DNA of 64,000 nucleotides from positions 360,632 to 424,631 of the forward strand of contig NZ_FNPW01000003.1 in assembly GCF_900107395.1 (NCBI RefSeq), given 5' to 3'. Below the pieces are notes generated by a model. The model was not told where the DNA came from. It saw only the letters and a program-made list of their open reading frames with translations, and did not search any database. Shown here one piece after another: positions 37,676-46,834 of this stretch. This DNA is from Pseudomonas sp. NFIX28. Its GTDB lineage: Bacteria > Pseudomonadota > Gammaproteobacteria > Pseudomonadales > Pseudomonadaceae. The first letter of the stretch is position 1; the number at the start of each line of letters is the position of its first letter. Position numbers and translations under genes: made by a program.

Positions 37676-38358
37676 GTCAGGCTCCGGGTCACGGCAGACA
37701 GCAACTGCTCTTCATCCAGCCAACGCAGGCTGCGGCCCCGCCATTGCAGGACGCCACGGGTGTACTTGGCACTGGCCTGCTGGCTGGAGACCGCGGCGGC
37801 GTCCAGGGTGCGCTCGTCGATGGCATGGATGCCCTCCACCTCGTCCACCGGCACCACCACCGGGCCGCCCTGGGCGGCGATGATCAGCATGCGCGGCATG
37901 ACCCGCGCGCCTGTGACGACCGCGCTGGTGGTGTCCAGCCCCAGCAGTTCCACCAGCGACAGGCAGGCCACCAGCGCGCCCCGCACGTTCGCCACGCCCA
38001 GCAAGGCCCGCGAGCGCTGGTGCGGCAAGGAATGGATCGGCTGCAGCGGCGCCACCTCCACCAGGCAGCGTGTGGCGATGCCCAGCCATTCCTCGCCCAG
38101 GCGAAACATCAACAACGAACGGGTGACGACATCCGTATCGGCCTCGACCGCCGTTACCTGGTCATGGTGTTCCTGCTGCAACGCATAGCGGTCGAGCAGG
38201 CGGGTGGCCGCGGCGGAATACACCGAACAATTGCGGCAATGCACATGCCCGGCCAGCAACGGGCAACTCTTGTCGCCGTGGATACCGATACGGTTCCAGC
38301 AATCGTCGATGGCTTGCGCATCTTCGTGGGTCACGTTCAACGAAACAGAGCCGCTCAT
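37672..38358 (-). CDS. wspD: CheW-type scaffold protein WspD
   Basis: A 228-residue adaptor. A short N-terminal region with two Cys (DKSCPLLAGHVHCRNCS) precedes the CheW domain (about 75-220), which begins RSLLMFRLGEEWLGIATRCLVEV. It should couple WspA to WspE at the receptor cluster, together with WspB. The start overlaps the wspC stop and its stop overlaps the wspE start. Confidence 0.93.
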   Translation of the reverse strand: MSGSVSLNVTHEDAQAIDDCWNRIGIHGDKSCPLLAGHVHCRNCSVYSAAATRLLDRYALQQEHHDQVTAVEADTDVVTRSLLMFRLGEEWLGIATRCLVEVAPLQPIHSLPHQRSRALLGVANVRGALVACLSLVELLGLDTTSAVVTGARVMPRMLIIAAQGGPVVVPVDEVEGIHAIDERTLDAAAVSSQQASAKYTRGVLQWRGRSLRWLDEEQLLSAVTRSLT

Positions 38359-39632
38359 GATTTACGCTCACTGTCTGCCGCACGGCCGCTGCGGGCCGCA
38401 CGCTCCTGCAATCGACGGGCACCGGCGACATCGCCCTGGGACGCCAGCAAGGCGGCCAGGTGCACCAAGGCTTCGGCATGCTGCGGGTCCAGGTACAGGG
38501 CCTTGCGATAGAACCCCTGGGCTTGCAGGGCACTGCCCGCCACGTCGCTGAGCAGTCCCAGCCAGTAAAACACCTGGGCCACCGGCTCATGGCTGTCCAG
38601 ATACTGCTCGCAAGCGGCCCGGGCGTCGGCGCTTTTGCCCTCGTTGGCCAGGGCCGCGATATGGGCCAGCAGGGTCGCGGCGTCGCTGGCCGGCCTGGCC
38701 GGGGCCAGATTCGGGTTCGGGTTCGCCACGGCACTGCTGAACGGCCGGCTGCGCACGGGCGGCGCGATGCTGCGCACCGGCTGGCGCAGCGGCAATGCAC
38801 TGGGGACGAAAGCCGGCGCGGGCGCGGGTTCCGGCTCGTTATGCCGGCTGAAGGCAAAGGACTGGGCAATGCCGATCGAACGCATGCCCAGGCGGCCCAG
38901 CAGGCTGCCCTCGGCCGGGCCGATGAACAGCACGCCGTCGACATGGGTCAGGCGCTTGAGCACTTCAAATACCTGGCGCTGGGTCGGCTGGTCGAAATAG
39001 ATCAGCAGGTTGCGACAGAAGACAAAATCGTAGGGCGGCTCATTGGCCAGCAAGGTTGGGTCCAGCAGGTTGCCGACCTGCAGGCGCACCTGCTCGCGCA
39101 CCCGCTCGCTGAGGCTGTAGCGTTCGTCTTCGGCGGTGAAATGCCGCTCGCGAAAATCACTGTGCTGGCCGCGAAAGGAATTCTTGCCGTACACCGCCTG
39201 CCTGGCCCGCTCGACCGACAGCGGGCTGACATCAAAGCCATCGACCTTGAATTGATGAGGCGCAAGCCCGGCATCGAACAAGGCCATGGCGATTGAATAC
39301 GGCTCTTCGCCGGTGGAGCACGGCAGGCTGAGGATGCGCAAGGCACGCATGCCCTTGAGTTCGGCAAGCCGCGAAAGGGCGAGCTTGGCCAGGGTCGCGA
39401 AGGATTCCGGGTAGCGGAAAAACCAGGTTTCCGGAACTATCACCGCCTCGATCAGGGCCTGTTGTTCCTCCCGCGAGCCTTGCAGGGTCTGCCAGTAATG
39501 GTCGGCGCTGAGCGCCTGCTGGGCGAGGCTGCGCTGGCGCACCGCGCGCTCGATGATCGCCGGCCCCACCGACGCCACGTCGAGGCCGATGCGCTCCTTG
39601 AGAAAGTCGAAAAATCGCTGGTCGCTGCTCAT
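38355..39632 (-). CDS. wspC: chemotaxis-type methyltransferase WspC with TPR repeats
   Basis: CheR-like enzyme of 425 residues that methylates WspA and raises its activity. The CheR domain (1 to about 270) contains ETWFFRYPESFATL, the SAM motif LSLPCSTGEEPYSIAMAL, VDGFDVSPLSVERARQAVY and FVFCRNLLIYFDQPTQRQVF. A proline-rich linker leads to TPR-type helices (about 330-420). The ATG at 39632 overlaps the wspB stop (ATGA), deciding against longer readings. Confidence 0.95.
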   Translation of the reverse strand: MSSDQRFFDFLKERIGLDVASVGPAIIERAVRQRSLAQQALSADHYWQTLQGSREEQQALIEAVIVPETWFFRYPESFATLAKLALSRLAELKGMRALRILSLPCSTGEEPYSIAMALFDAGLAPHQFKVDGFDVSPLSVERARQAVYGKNSFRGQHSDFRERHFTAEDERYSLSERVREQVRLQVGNLLDPTLLANEPPYDFVFCRNLLIYFDQPTQRQVFEVLKRLTHVDGVLFIGPAEGSLLGRLGMRSIGIAQSFAFSRHNEPEPAPAPAFVPSALPLRQPVRSIAPPVRSRPFSSAVANPNPNLAPARPASDAATLLAHIAALANEGKSADARAACEQYLDSHEPVAQVFYWLGLLSDVAGSALQAQGFYRKALYLDPQHAEALVHLAALLASQGDVAGARRLQERAARSGRAADSERKS

Positions 39633-40162
39633 GACGATTCCCCGAGCAACGAAAGGTCCAGCGGCGGCGAGGGAAACAGCAGCGCGCGCACCTCGGCATC
39701 CAGCAGATCGTCGACCCGCACCCACTGCAGCAGGCCTTGGGCGTCTTCATAGACCGGCCCCAGGTACGGCGCGTTGCGGTTATCCAGGCCATAAGCCTTG
39801 AAGTCCTGCGGGTTGCACCGCAGGGTATCGGTGGCCTGCTCGAGGATCAGCCCGAGCAACCGCGCCGGCTGCGCCTGCGGGCGGTAATGGACCAGCACCA
39901 GGCGGGTGCTGGTGCGCTCCTGGGCCGGCTCGCCGAACGTCAGGGCGCTGAGGTCGAGCACCGGCACCACCGCGCCGCGATGGGCAAACACCCCGGCGAC
40001 CCAGGACGGCGCCCGGGGAATCGGCTTGAGCTGCAGGCGCGGCAATACTTCGGCCACCTCGACGGCCTGCAAGGCATAGCGTTCGGCGCCAATGCGGAAC
40101 ACCAGGAACAGCGCATCCTGGGTGGCCGCTCCTGCGCCGCGTTTCGCTGCGAACTCGCTCAT
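39629..40162 (-). CDS. wspB: CheW-type scaffold protein WspB
   Basis: A 177-residue CheW-domain protein: DALFLVFRIGAERYALQAVEVAEVLPRL, WVAGVFAHRGAVVPVLDLSAL and the terminal hydrophobic strand. Second adaptor of the Wsp complex beside WspD. The start overlaps the wspA stop (TGATG) and the stop overlaps wspC (ATGA). Confidence 0.94.
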   Translation of the reverse strand: MSEFAAKRGAGAATQDALFLVFRIGAERYALQAVEVAEVLPRLQLKPIPRAPSWVAGVFAHRGAVVPVLDLSALTFGEPAQERTSTRLVLVHYRPQAQPARLLGLILEQATDTLRCNPQDFKAYGLDNRNAPYLGPVYEDAQGLLQWVRVDDLLDAEVRALLFPSPPLDLSLLGESS

Positions 40163-41784
40163 CAGACTTTGAAACGCGAGACGCCGCTACGCAGCCCCAC
40201 CGCCACCTGGCTCAGTTCATCGATGGCGAAACTGGCCTGGCGCAGCGACTCGACGGTCTGGCTGCTGGCATCGCCCAGCTGCACCAGGGCGTGGTTGATC
40301 TGCTCGGCGCCGGTGGCCTGGGCCTGCATGCCTTCGTTGACCATCAACACCCGCGGCGCCAGGGCCTGGACCTGGTGGATGATCTGCGACAGCTGCTCGC
40401 CGACCTGCTGCACCTCGGCCATGCCGCGGCGTACTTCTTCGGAGAACTTGTCCATGCCCATGACCCCGGCCGAGACCGCCGACTGGATCTCGCGGACCAT
40501 TTGCTCGATGTCGTAGGTGGCGACCGCGGTCTGGTCCGCCAGGCGCCGCACCTCGGTGGCCACCACGGCGAAACCGCGGCCGTATTCGCCGGCTTTCTCG
40601 GCCTCGATCGCGGCGTTGAGCGACAACAGGTTGGTCTGGTCGGCGACCTTGACGATGGTCACCACCACCTGGTTGATGTTGCCGGCCTTCTCATTGAGGA
40701 TCGCCAGCTTGGCGTTGACCAGGTCGGCCGCGCCCATCACCGAATGCATGGTGTCTTCCATCCGCGCCAGGCCTTGCTGGCCGGAACCGGCCAGCACCGA
40801 AGCCTGGTCGGCGGCGGTGGACACTTCGGTCATGGTGCGCACCAGGTCCCGGGAAGTGGCGGCGATTTCCCGGGAAGTGGCGCCGATCTCGGTGGTGGTT
40901 GCCGCGGTTTCGGTGGCGGTCGCCTGCTGCTGCTTGGAGGTGGCGGCGATCTCGGTGACCGACGTGGTGACCTGGACCGAGGAGCGCTGCGCCTGGGACA
41001 CCAGGGAATTGAGCTCGGTCATCATGTCGTTGAAGCCGGTTTCCACGGCGCCGAATTCATCCTTGCGGTCCAGGTTCAGGCGGCTGGTCAGGTCGCCCGT
41101 GCGCATGACGTCGAGGATCTTCACGATACGGTTCATCGGCGCCATGATCGCGCGCATCAGCAACAGGCCGCACAGGCCCGCCGCCAGCACCGCCACCAGC
41201 AGGGAAACGCCCATGGTGACTTTGGCTGCGGCCACCGCATTGTCGATCTGCAAGGCGGCCGAATCGGCCACCTCTTTGTTCTCGTCGATGATGTCGTTGA
41301 GTTTTGTCCGACCGGCCATCCAGGTCGGGGTCAGCTGTTCGTTGAACATGCGCACCGCTTCGTCTTCTTCGTTGCGCACATGCAGGTCGAGGACCGCGGC
41401 CTGGATCTTGATGAATTCCTGGTGCTGTTTCTCGAACGCCTCGAATTCGCTCTGGTCCTGGCGGGTGGTGATGGTGGTTTTATAGCTGTTCAGGTGTTCC
41501 AGCAGACGCTGCTCGAAGTTCTTGAAATCCGCCGCGTCCTGGGCGCTGAGGCCCTGGCCTTCCTTCAGGCCGATAATCTCCTGGGTATGCAGGTAACTGT
41601 CGACCCAGGCGCCGCGAACCATCGAACTGAAATAGACCCCGGGAATGGCATCGGAGCGCATGCGGTCTTCGCCGGCCTCGATCTTCAACAAGCGGGAATA
41701 CGAGGCTACGACCATCAGCAGCATGATGGTGATAATCACCGCAAAGCTCGCCAAAATGCGTTGGCGCAACGTCCAGTTCTTCAC
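40162..41784 (-). CDS. wspA: surface-sensing chemoreceptor WspA
   Basis: Membrane-bound methyl-accepting protein of 540 residues that starts the Wsp relay. TM1 is about 10-30, followed by a periplasmic four-helix domain (31-187), TM2 about 188-210, HAMP to about 265, then a long cytoplasmic coiled coil. The signalling tip is TNLLSLNAAIEAEKAGEYGRGFAVVATEV. The start is taken as GTG at 41784 (VKNWTLRQRIL), with GAGGAC 5 nt upstream, matching the N-terminus I recall for P. aeruginosa. The in-frame ATG at 41841 would add 19 residues of low likelihood. The 232-bp gap upstream should hold the operon promoter. Confidence 0.95.
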   Translation of the reverse strand: MKNWTLRQRILASFAVIITIMLLMVVASYSRLLKIEAGEDRMRSDAIPGVYFSSMVRGAWVDSYLHTQEIIGLKEGQGLSAQDAADFKNFEQRLLEHLNSYKTTITTRQDQSEFEAFEKQHQEFIKIQAAVLDLHVRNEEDEAVRMFNEQLTPTWMAGRTKLNDIIDENKEVADSAALQIDNAVAAAKVTMGVSLLVAVLAAGLCGLLLMRAIMAPMNRIVKILDVMRTGDLTSRLNLDRKDEFGAVETGFNDMMTELNSLVSQAQRSSVQVTTSVTEIAATSKQQQATATETAATTTEIGATSREIAATSRDLVRTMTEVSTAADQASVLAGSGQQGLARMEDTMHSVMGAADLVNAKLAILNEKAGNINQVVVTIVKVADQTNLLSLNAAIEAEKAGEYGRGFAVVATEVRRLADQTAVATYDIEQMVREIQSAVSAGVMGMDKFSEEVRRGMAEVQQVGEQLSQIIHQVQALAPRVLMVNEGMQAQATGAEQINHALVQLGDASSQTVESLRQASFAIDELSQVAVGLRSGVSRFKV

Positions 41785-42016
41785 AGTCAGTCCTCGGGGC
41801 CATTCAAATGGTGGGGAGTATAGCCGAGGGCGTGCCATCAATAATCAGCGTGTTGCGCACCACGTCTCACTCAGAGCGAAAAGCGGGGTCCGCTCTGGAG
41901 CGCTACTTTCCGTCAGGCGAGTCGCGTGCCGCCAGTGATGATCCAGCAGAAGCAGAGGGCATTTCAGCCATCAAAAAAGGCGCACGGGATTTTCTCCGCT
42001 GCGCGCCCGATCGAGG

Positions 42017-42742
42017 TCAAAGGCTGGCCTGGCGAACCTGTTTTTCCAGTTCGAGTTTCAACCCGGGCTCCAGCTTGAGCTGGCGCGACAGTTCATCCAG
42101 GTATGCCTTCTCCATGAAGTTTTCCTCGTCCACCAGCATCACGCTGGCGACGTACATTTCCGCGGCCATTTCCGGAGTGCCGGCGGCCCGCGCGACATCC
42201 GCCGGGTCCAGCGGTTTGTTGAGCTCGGCGTGCAACCAGTGCTGCAACTCCTGATCGTTGTCCAGCCGGGTGAATTCGCCTTCGATCAGCGCACGCTCGC
42301 GCTCGTCGATATGGCCATCGGCCTTGGCTGCCGCCACCAGCGCCTTGAGGATCGCCTGGCTATGTTGTTCGACCTGCTGCGCAGGCAGGCGGTCGAGGGT
42401 CTGCGGCTCGCTTTTCGGCGCACCGGCCTGCTGCGCCTGCCAGTTGCCGTAGGCCTTGTAGGCAATCACGCCCAACGCCGCCAGGCCGCCGTAGGTCAGT
42501 GCCTTGCCGCCGAACTTGCGGGCTTTTTTATTGCCCAGCAGCAAGCCCATGGCGCCGGCGGCCAAAGCCCCGCCGCCGGCACCGGACAACAGGCTGCCCA
42601 GCCCGCCGGAACTGCCGCCAAGCAACCCGCCCAGCGCGCCCTTGTCGGTTCCGGACGCCTTGTTCTGCTGCGTCCCGGCCTTGTTCTGCAACAGCTCCTG
42701 GCCAGATTTGAGCAATTGATCGAGCAATCCACGGGTGTTCAT
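42017..42742 (-). CDS. YebE/DUF533 (TerB-fold) inner-membrane protein
   Basis: A 241-residue protein. A Gly/Ser-rich N-terminal stretch (GALGGLLGGSSGGLGSLLSGAGGGALAAG) runs into a hydrophobic segment (about 60-95, including ALTYGGLAALGVIAYKAYG). The C-terminal helical domain (115-240) with ILKALVAAAKADGHIDERERALIEGEF and MYVASVMLVDEENFMEKAYLDEL is the DUF533/TerB-like fold. Metal sensing or envelope stress roles are suggested for relatives; none is shown here. It stands alone, upstream of the wsp operon on the same strand. Confidence 0.88.
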   Translation of the reverse strand: MNTRGLLDQLLKSGQELLQNKAGTQQNKASGTDKGALGGLLGGSSGGLGSLLSGAGGGALAAGAMGLLLGNKKARKFGGKALTYGGLAALGVIAYKAYGNWQAQQAGAPKSEPQTLDRLPAQQVEQHSQAILKALVAAAKADGHIDERERALIEGEFTRLDNDQELQHWLHAELNKPLDPADVARAAGTPEMAAEMYVASVMLVDEENFMEKAYLDELSRQLKLEPGLKLELEKQVRQASL

Positions 42743-42927
42743 TCAGAGCCTCCAGAAACTTGAGTTGATCGAATCAATAAGGCCACCAGCCTAGATCGAA
42801 GTGCCGTGCCGCTGGGCTCGAGTGTGCTTCCAGATGTTGCTTCGGCGGCTCGCCAGATACCTGGCCGGCCCTTCGATTAAAAAGATATACACTCGAAAAA
42901 ATCGATAAAACCGCCCGGTGACTGCCC

Positions 42928-43842
42928 ATGATGACCCTGCGCCAGATCCGTCATTTCATCGCCGTGGCCGAGACCGGCTCGATCTCGGCCGCCGCCCAGG
43001 CGGTGTTCATTTCCCAGTCGACCCTGACCCTGGCGATCCAGCAGCTCGAGCAGGAAATCGGCGTCAGCCTGTTCAACCGCCATGCCAAGGGCATGATCCT
43101 GACCCACCAGGGCCATCAGTTCCTGCGCCAGGCGCACCTGATCCTGGCCACGGTCGACAATGCCAAGCGCAGCCTGCAACAGAGCACCGACCAGGTGGCC
43201 GGCCAGTTGATCGTCGGCGTGACCAGCCTGGTCGCCGGCTATTACCTGGCTGACTTGCTCACGCGTTTCCAGCGCGCCTATCCCAATGTGGCGATCCGCG
43301 TGATGGAGGACGAACGGCCGTACATCGAGCATTTGCTGGTCAGCGGCGAGATCGATGTCGGCGTGCTGATCCTCTCCAACCTCGAGGATCGCCACGCCCT
43401 GCAGACCGAAGTGCTGACCCACTCCCCTCACCGCCTGTGGCTACCCGCCCAGCATGCGCTGCTGGAACACGACAGCATCAGCCTGGCGGACGTCGCCCGC
43501 GAGCCGCTGATCCAGCTCAACGTCGATGAAATGGACCGCAACGCCCAGCGCCTGTGGTCCGGCGCCGGGCTGCAACCGCGCATCACCTTGCGCACCGCGT
43601 CCACCGAGGCGGTGCGCAGCCTGGTGGCGGCCGGGCTCGGGGTGTCGATCCAGCCGGACATGACCTACCGGCCCTGGTCGCTGGAAGGCGACATCATCGA
43701 AGCCCGGCCCATCGCCGACCTCAACCAGACCCTCGATGTCGGCCTGGCCTGGCGCCGCGGCACGGCGCGCCCGGCGCTGGTGGACCCGTTCCTGACCGTG
43801 GCCCGCGAGCAGCCCCACGGCGGGCGCAAGCCATCTATTTAA
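42928..43842 (+). CDS. LysR-family transcriptional regulator
   Basis: A 304-residue regulator. The N-terminal winged helix-turn-helix (about 1-60; MTLRQIRHFIAVAETGSISAAAQAVFISQSTLTLAIQQLEQEIG) is followed by a substrate-binding-type effector domain (about 90-300). Two start codons are adjacent (MMTL), the second equally plausible. It lies 104 nt upstream of an aldehyde dehydrogenase gene in the same direction and is the likely controller of the polyamine-type island. The effector is probably an intermediate of that pathway (inference). Confidence 0.88.
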   Translation: MMTLRQIRHFIAVAETGSISAAAQAVFISQSTLTLAIQQLEQEIGVSLFNRHAKGMILTHQGHQFLRQAHLILATVDNAKRSLQQSTDQVAGQLIVGVTSLVAGYYLADLLTRFQRAYPNVAIRVMEDERPYIEHLLVSGEIDVGVLILSNLEDRHALQTEVLTHSPHRLWLPAQHALLEHDSISLADVAREPLIQLNVDEMDRNAQRLWSGAGLQPRITLRTASTEAVRSLVAAGLGVSIQPDMTYRPWSLEGDIIEARPIADLNQTLDVGLAWRRGTARPALVDPFLTVAREQPHGGRKPSI

Positions 43843-43946
43843 TCGAACGGCGCATTCAGTATTTGATATTTGTCGAGCACCGGTCCCACCACTAGTCTCT
43901 GTCCATCCGTCCAGAGAAGGCCGGGGCCTCCGCGCAGGGGAGCAGC

Positions 43947-45437
43947 ATGGCCATACAACAAAAGAGAACCCGGAACATGGCTGGCACGCAGACTCCGTTG
44001 TCCACCGCTTTGTTGATCGATGGCGAACTGGTCGCAGGCCAGGGGCTTGTCGAGCCGATCCTCAACCCGGCCACCGGCGCGGTGCTGACGCAGATCGCCG
44101 AGGCCAGCACCGAGCAGGTGGAAGCCGCGATCCTCGCCGCCCATCGCGCCTTCACCGACTGGTCGCGCACCACGCCGCAGCAACGTTCGAACCTCCTGCT
44201 GGCGATTGCCGATGCCATAGAAAAGCAAGCCGACCACCTGGCTCGCCTGGAATCGCTGAACTGCGGCAAGCCGCTGCACCTGGCGCGCCAGGACGACCTC
44301 AGCGCCACCGTCGACGTGTTCCGCTTTTTTGCCGGCGCGGTGCGTTGCCAGACCGGCCAGCTCGCCGGCGAATACCTGCCCGGCTACACCAGCATGGTGC
44401 GGCGCGACCCGATCGGCGTGGTGGCCTCCATCGCGCCATGGAACTACCCGATCATGATGGCCGCCTGGAAGATCGCCCCGGCCCTGGCCGCCGGCAACAC
44501 CCTGGTGTTCAAGCCCTCGGAGCACACCCCGCTGTCGATCCTGGCCCTGGCGCCGACCCTGGCCGAGCTGCTGCCACGCGGCGTGCTGAACATCATCTGC
44601 GGTGGCGGCGAAGGCGTGGGCAGCCACTTGGTGAGCCACCCCAAGGTGCGGATGGTGTCGCTGACCGGCGATATCGTCACCGGGCAGAAGATCCTCCAGG
44701 CCGCCTCGAAAACCTTGAAACGCACGCACCTGGAGCTGGGCGGCAAGGCCCCGGTGATCGTCTGCAACGACGCCGACCTGCAGGCGGTGGTCGAGGGCGT
44801 GCGCAATTACGGCTACTACAACGCCGGCCAGGACTGCACCGCGGCCTGCCGGATCTACGCCCAGGGCGGGATCCACGACCGCCTGGTGGCCGAGCTGGGC
44901 GCCGCCGTGAGCAGCCTGCGCTTTGCCGGCAAACGCGATGCCGACAACGAGATCGGCCCGCTGATCAGCACCCGCCAGCGCGACCGCGTGGCCAGTTTCG
45001 TCGAACGCGCCCTGGGCCAGCCGCATATCGAACGGGTGACCGGCGCGGCGGTGCATTCCGGCGCCGGCTTCTATTACCAGCCGACCCTGCTGGCCTGCTG
45101 CCGGCAGCAGGATGAAATCGTCCAGCGCGAAGTGTTCGGCCCGGTGGTCACCGTCACCCGCTTCGACGAACTGGCGCAGGCGGTGGACTGGGCCAACGAC
45201 TCGGAATACGGCCTGGCCTCGTCGGTCTGGACGCGCAACCTGGACAAGGCCATGCAGGTGGCGGCCCGCCTGCAATACGGCTGCACCTGGATCAACAGCC
45301 ATTTCATGCTGGTCAGCGAAATGCCCCACGGCGGCCTGAAACGCTCCGGCTACGGCAAGGATTTGTCCAGCGATTCGCTGCAGGACTACAGCGTGGTGCG
45401 GCACATCATGGCGCGCCACGGCAATGACCTGGAATAA
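43947..45437 (+). CDS. gamma-aminobutyraldehyde-type dehydrogenase, copy 1
   Basis: NAD(P)-dependent aldehyde dehydrogenase of 496 residues (486 if the ATG at 43977 is used). The 43947 start has AGGGGAG upstream. The catalytic parts are intact: [18 protein letters not shown]-type Glu in [13 protein letters not shown], catalytic Cys in [13 protein letters not shown] and the C-terminal [34 protein letters not shown] is typical of aminobutyraldehyde dehydrogenases (YdcW/PatD, Prr, KauB types). The likely role is oxidising 4-aminobutanal or a related amino-aldehyde from polyamine breakdown. It sits directly before an ABC transporter. Confidence 0.86.
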   Translation: MAIQQKRTRNMAGTQTPLSTALLIDGELVAGQGLVEPILNPATGAVLTQIAEASTEQVEAAILAAHRAFTDWSRTTPQQRSNLLLAIADAIEKQADHLARLESLNCGKPLHLARQDDLSATVDVFRFFAGAVRCQTGQLAGEYLPGYTSMVRRDPIGVVASIAPWNYPIMMAAWKIAPALAAGNTLVFKPSEHTPLSILALAPTLAELLPRGVLNIICGGGEGVGSHLVSHPKVRMVSLTGDIVTGQKILQAASKTLKRTHLELGGKAPVIVCNDADLQAVVEGVRNYGYYNAGQDCTAACRIYAQGGIHDRLVAELGAAVSSLRFAGKRDADNEIGPLISTRQRDRVASFVERALGQPHIERVTGAAVHSGAGFYYQPTLLACCRQQDEIVQREVFGPVVTVTRFDELAQAVDWANDSEYGLASSVWTRNLDKAMQVAARLQYGCTWINSHFMLVSEMPHGGLKRSGYGKDLSSDSLQDYSVVRHIMARHGNDLE

Positions 45438-45524
45438 CGGCACTAAGCTGATAACAAGCCCTTAGGGCGCGCTCCACCACGTTCACAACTGCCCCGACCA
45501 TAATTTGAAAAAGAGGGTTTCCCC

Positions 45525-46676
45525 ATGTTCGTGCACAAGACCGCACTGCTCAGTGCAATCACCACCGCCTTGCTGGCCAGCGCCAGCTTGCAGGCCGCCG
45601 AACCGCTCAAGGCCGTCGGTGCCGGCGAAGGCCTGCTGGATATCGTGGCCTGGCCCGGCTACATCGAACGTGGCGAAAGCGACAAGAATTACGACTGGGT
45701 GACCGGTTTCGAGAAGGCGACCGGTTGCAAGGTCAACGTCAAGACCGCCGGCACCTCCGACGAGATGGTCAGCCTGATGGCCAAGGGCGGCTACGACCTG
45801 GTCACCGCGTCCGGCGACGCCTCCCTGCGGCTGATCGCCGGCAAGCGGGTGCAGCCGATCAACACGGCGCTGATTCCCAACTGGAAAAACCTCGACCCGC
45901 GCCTCAAGGACGCGCCCTGGTACGTGGTCGCCAACCAGACCTACGGCACGCCCTACCAATGGGGCCCGAACGTGCTGATGTACAACACCAACGTCTTCAA
46001 GCAGCCACCGACCAGCTGGAGCGTGCTGTTCGAGGCCCAGACCCTGCCGGACGGCAAGCCCAACAAAGGCCGCGTGCAAGCCTACGACGGGCCGATCTAC
46101 ATCGCCGACGCCGCGCTGTACCTCAAGAGCGCAAAACCGGAACTGGGGATCCACAACCCTTATGAGCTGACCGAGGCCCAATACAAGGCGGTACTCGACC
46201 TGCTGCGTGCCCAGCAGCCGCTGATCCACCGCTACTGGCACGACACCACGGTGCAGATGAGCGACTTCAAGAACGAAGGCGTGGTCGCCGCCAGCTCCTG
46301 GCCGTATCAGGTCAACGGCCTGGTCAACGAGAAACAGCCGATCGCCTCGACCATTCCCAAGGAAGGCGCCACCGGCTGGGCCGACACCACCATGCTGCAC
46401 AGCGAGGCCAAGCACCCCAACTGTGCCTACAAGTGGATGGATTGGTCGCTGACGCCGAAAGTCCAGGGCGACGTGGCCGCCTGGTTCGGCTCGCTGCCAG
46501 CCGTTCCCGCGGCCTGCCAGGAAAACCAGCTGCTGGGCGCCGACGGCTGCAAGACCAACGGCTTCGATCAGTTCGACAAGATCGCCTTCTGGAAAACCCC
46601 GCAGGCCGAGGGCGGCAAGTTCGTGCCGTACAGCCGCTGGACCCAGGACTACATCGCAATCATGGGCGGCAGATAA
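45525..46676 (+). CDS. polyamine-type ABC transporter substrate-binding protein (YdcS-like)
   Basis: Periplasmic protein of 383 residues with a Sec signal (MFVHKTALLSAITTALLASASLQAAEP). The mature domain is a type 2 binding protein of the PotD/YdcS class: GEGLLDIVAWPGYIERG, MVSLMAKGGYDLVTASGDAS, TYGTPYQWGPNVLMYNTNVF, VVAASSWPYQVN. It probably captures spermidine, putrescine or a related amine. It heads a four-gene set (46835, 47874, 48811). The gap to the ATPase holds a family 2 REP doublet, which may set the higher expression usual for binding proteins. Confidence 0.9.
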   Translation: MFVHKTALLSAITTALLASASLQAAEPLKAVGAGEGLLDIVAWPGYIERGESDKNYDWVTGFEKATGCKVNVKTAGTSDEMVSLMAKGGYDLVTASGDASLRLIAGKRVQPINTALIPNWKNLDPRLKDAPWYVVANQTYGTPYQWGPNVLMYNTNVFKQPPTSWSVLFEAQTLPDGKPNKGRVQAYDGPIYIADAALYLKSAKPELGIHNPYELTEAQYKAVLDLLRAQQPLIHRYWHDTTVQMSDFKNEGVVAASSWPYQVNGLVNEKQPIASTIPKEGATGWADTTMLHSEAKHPNCAYKWMDWSLTPKVQGDVAAWFGSLPAVPAACQENQLLGADGCKTNGFDQFDKIAFWKTPQAEGGKFVPYSRWTQDYIAIMGGR

Positions 46677-46680
46677 CCCT

Positions 46681-46779
46681 GTAGCCGCTGCCGCAGGCTG
46701 CGATAAGGCCGAAGGCCTTCAGCGATCTCAAGATCCTGCGCCCCCTTCGGGGTCGATCGCAGCCTTCGGCAGCGGCTAC
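46681..46779. repeat. REP doublet, family 2
   Basis: Left arm GTAGCCGCTGCCGCAGGCTG from 46681 and inverted right arm ending CGGCTAC at 46779. It lies inside an apparent operon, between the binding-protein and ATPase genes. Confidence 0.88.
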
Positions 46780-46834
46780 AGGTTCCTGCACTCTTCGCCC
46801 AACCTGATTCCGCGCTTTCCCGGAGCACCGCACC

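Noticed and set aside
35486..38188. A 900-codon open frame opposite to wspE/wspD
   Set aside because: It is antisense to well-recognised kinase and CheW genes and its translation is low-complexity (His/Gln/Arg/Leu-rich), the usual result of high GC third positions.
41785..42016. A gene in the spacer upstream of wspA
   Set aside because: Frames there are short and lack ribosome sites; it is more likely the wsp promoter region.
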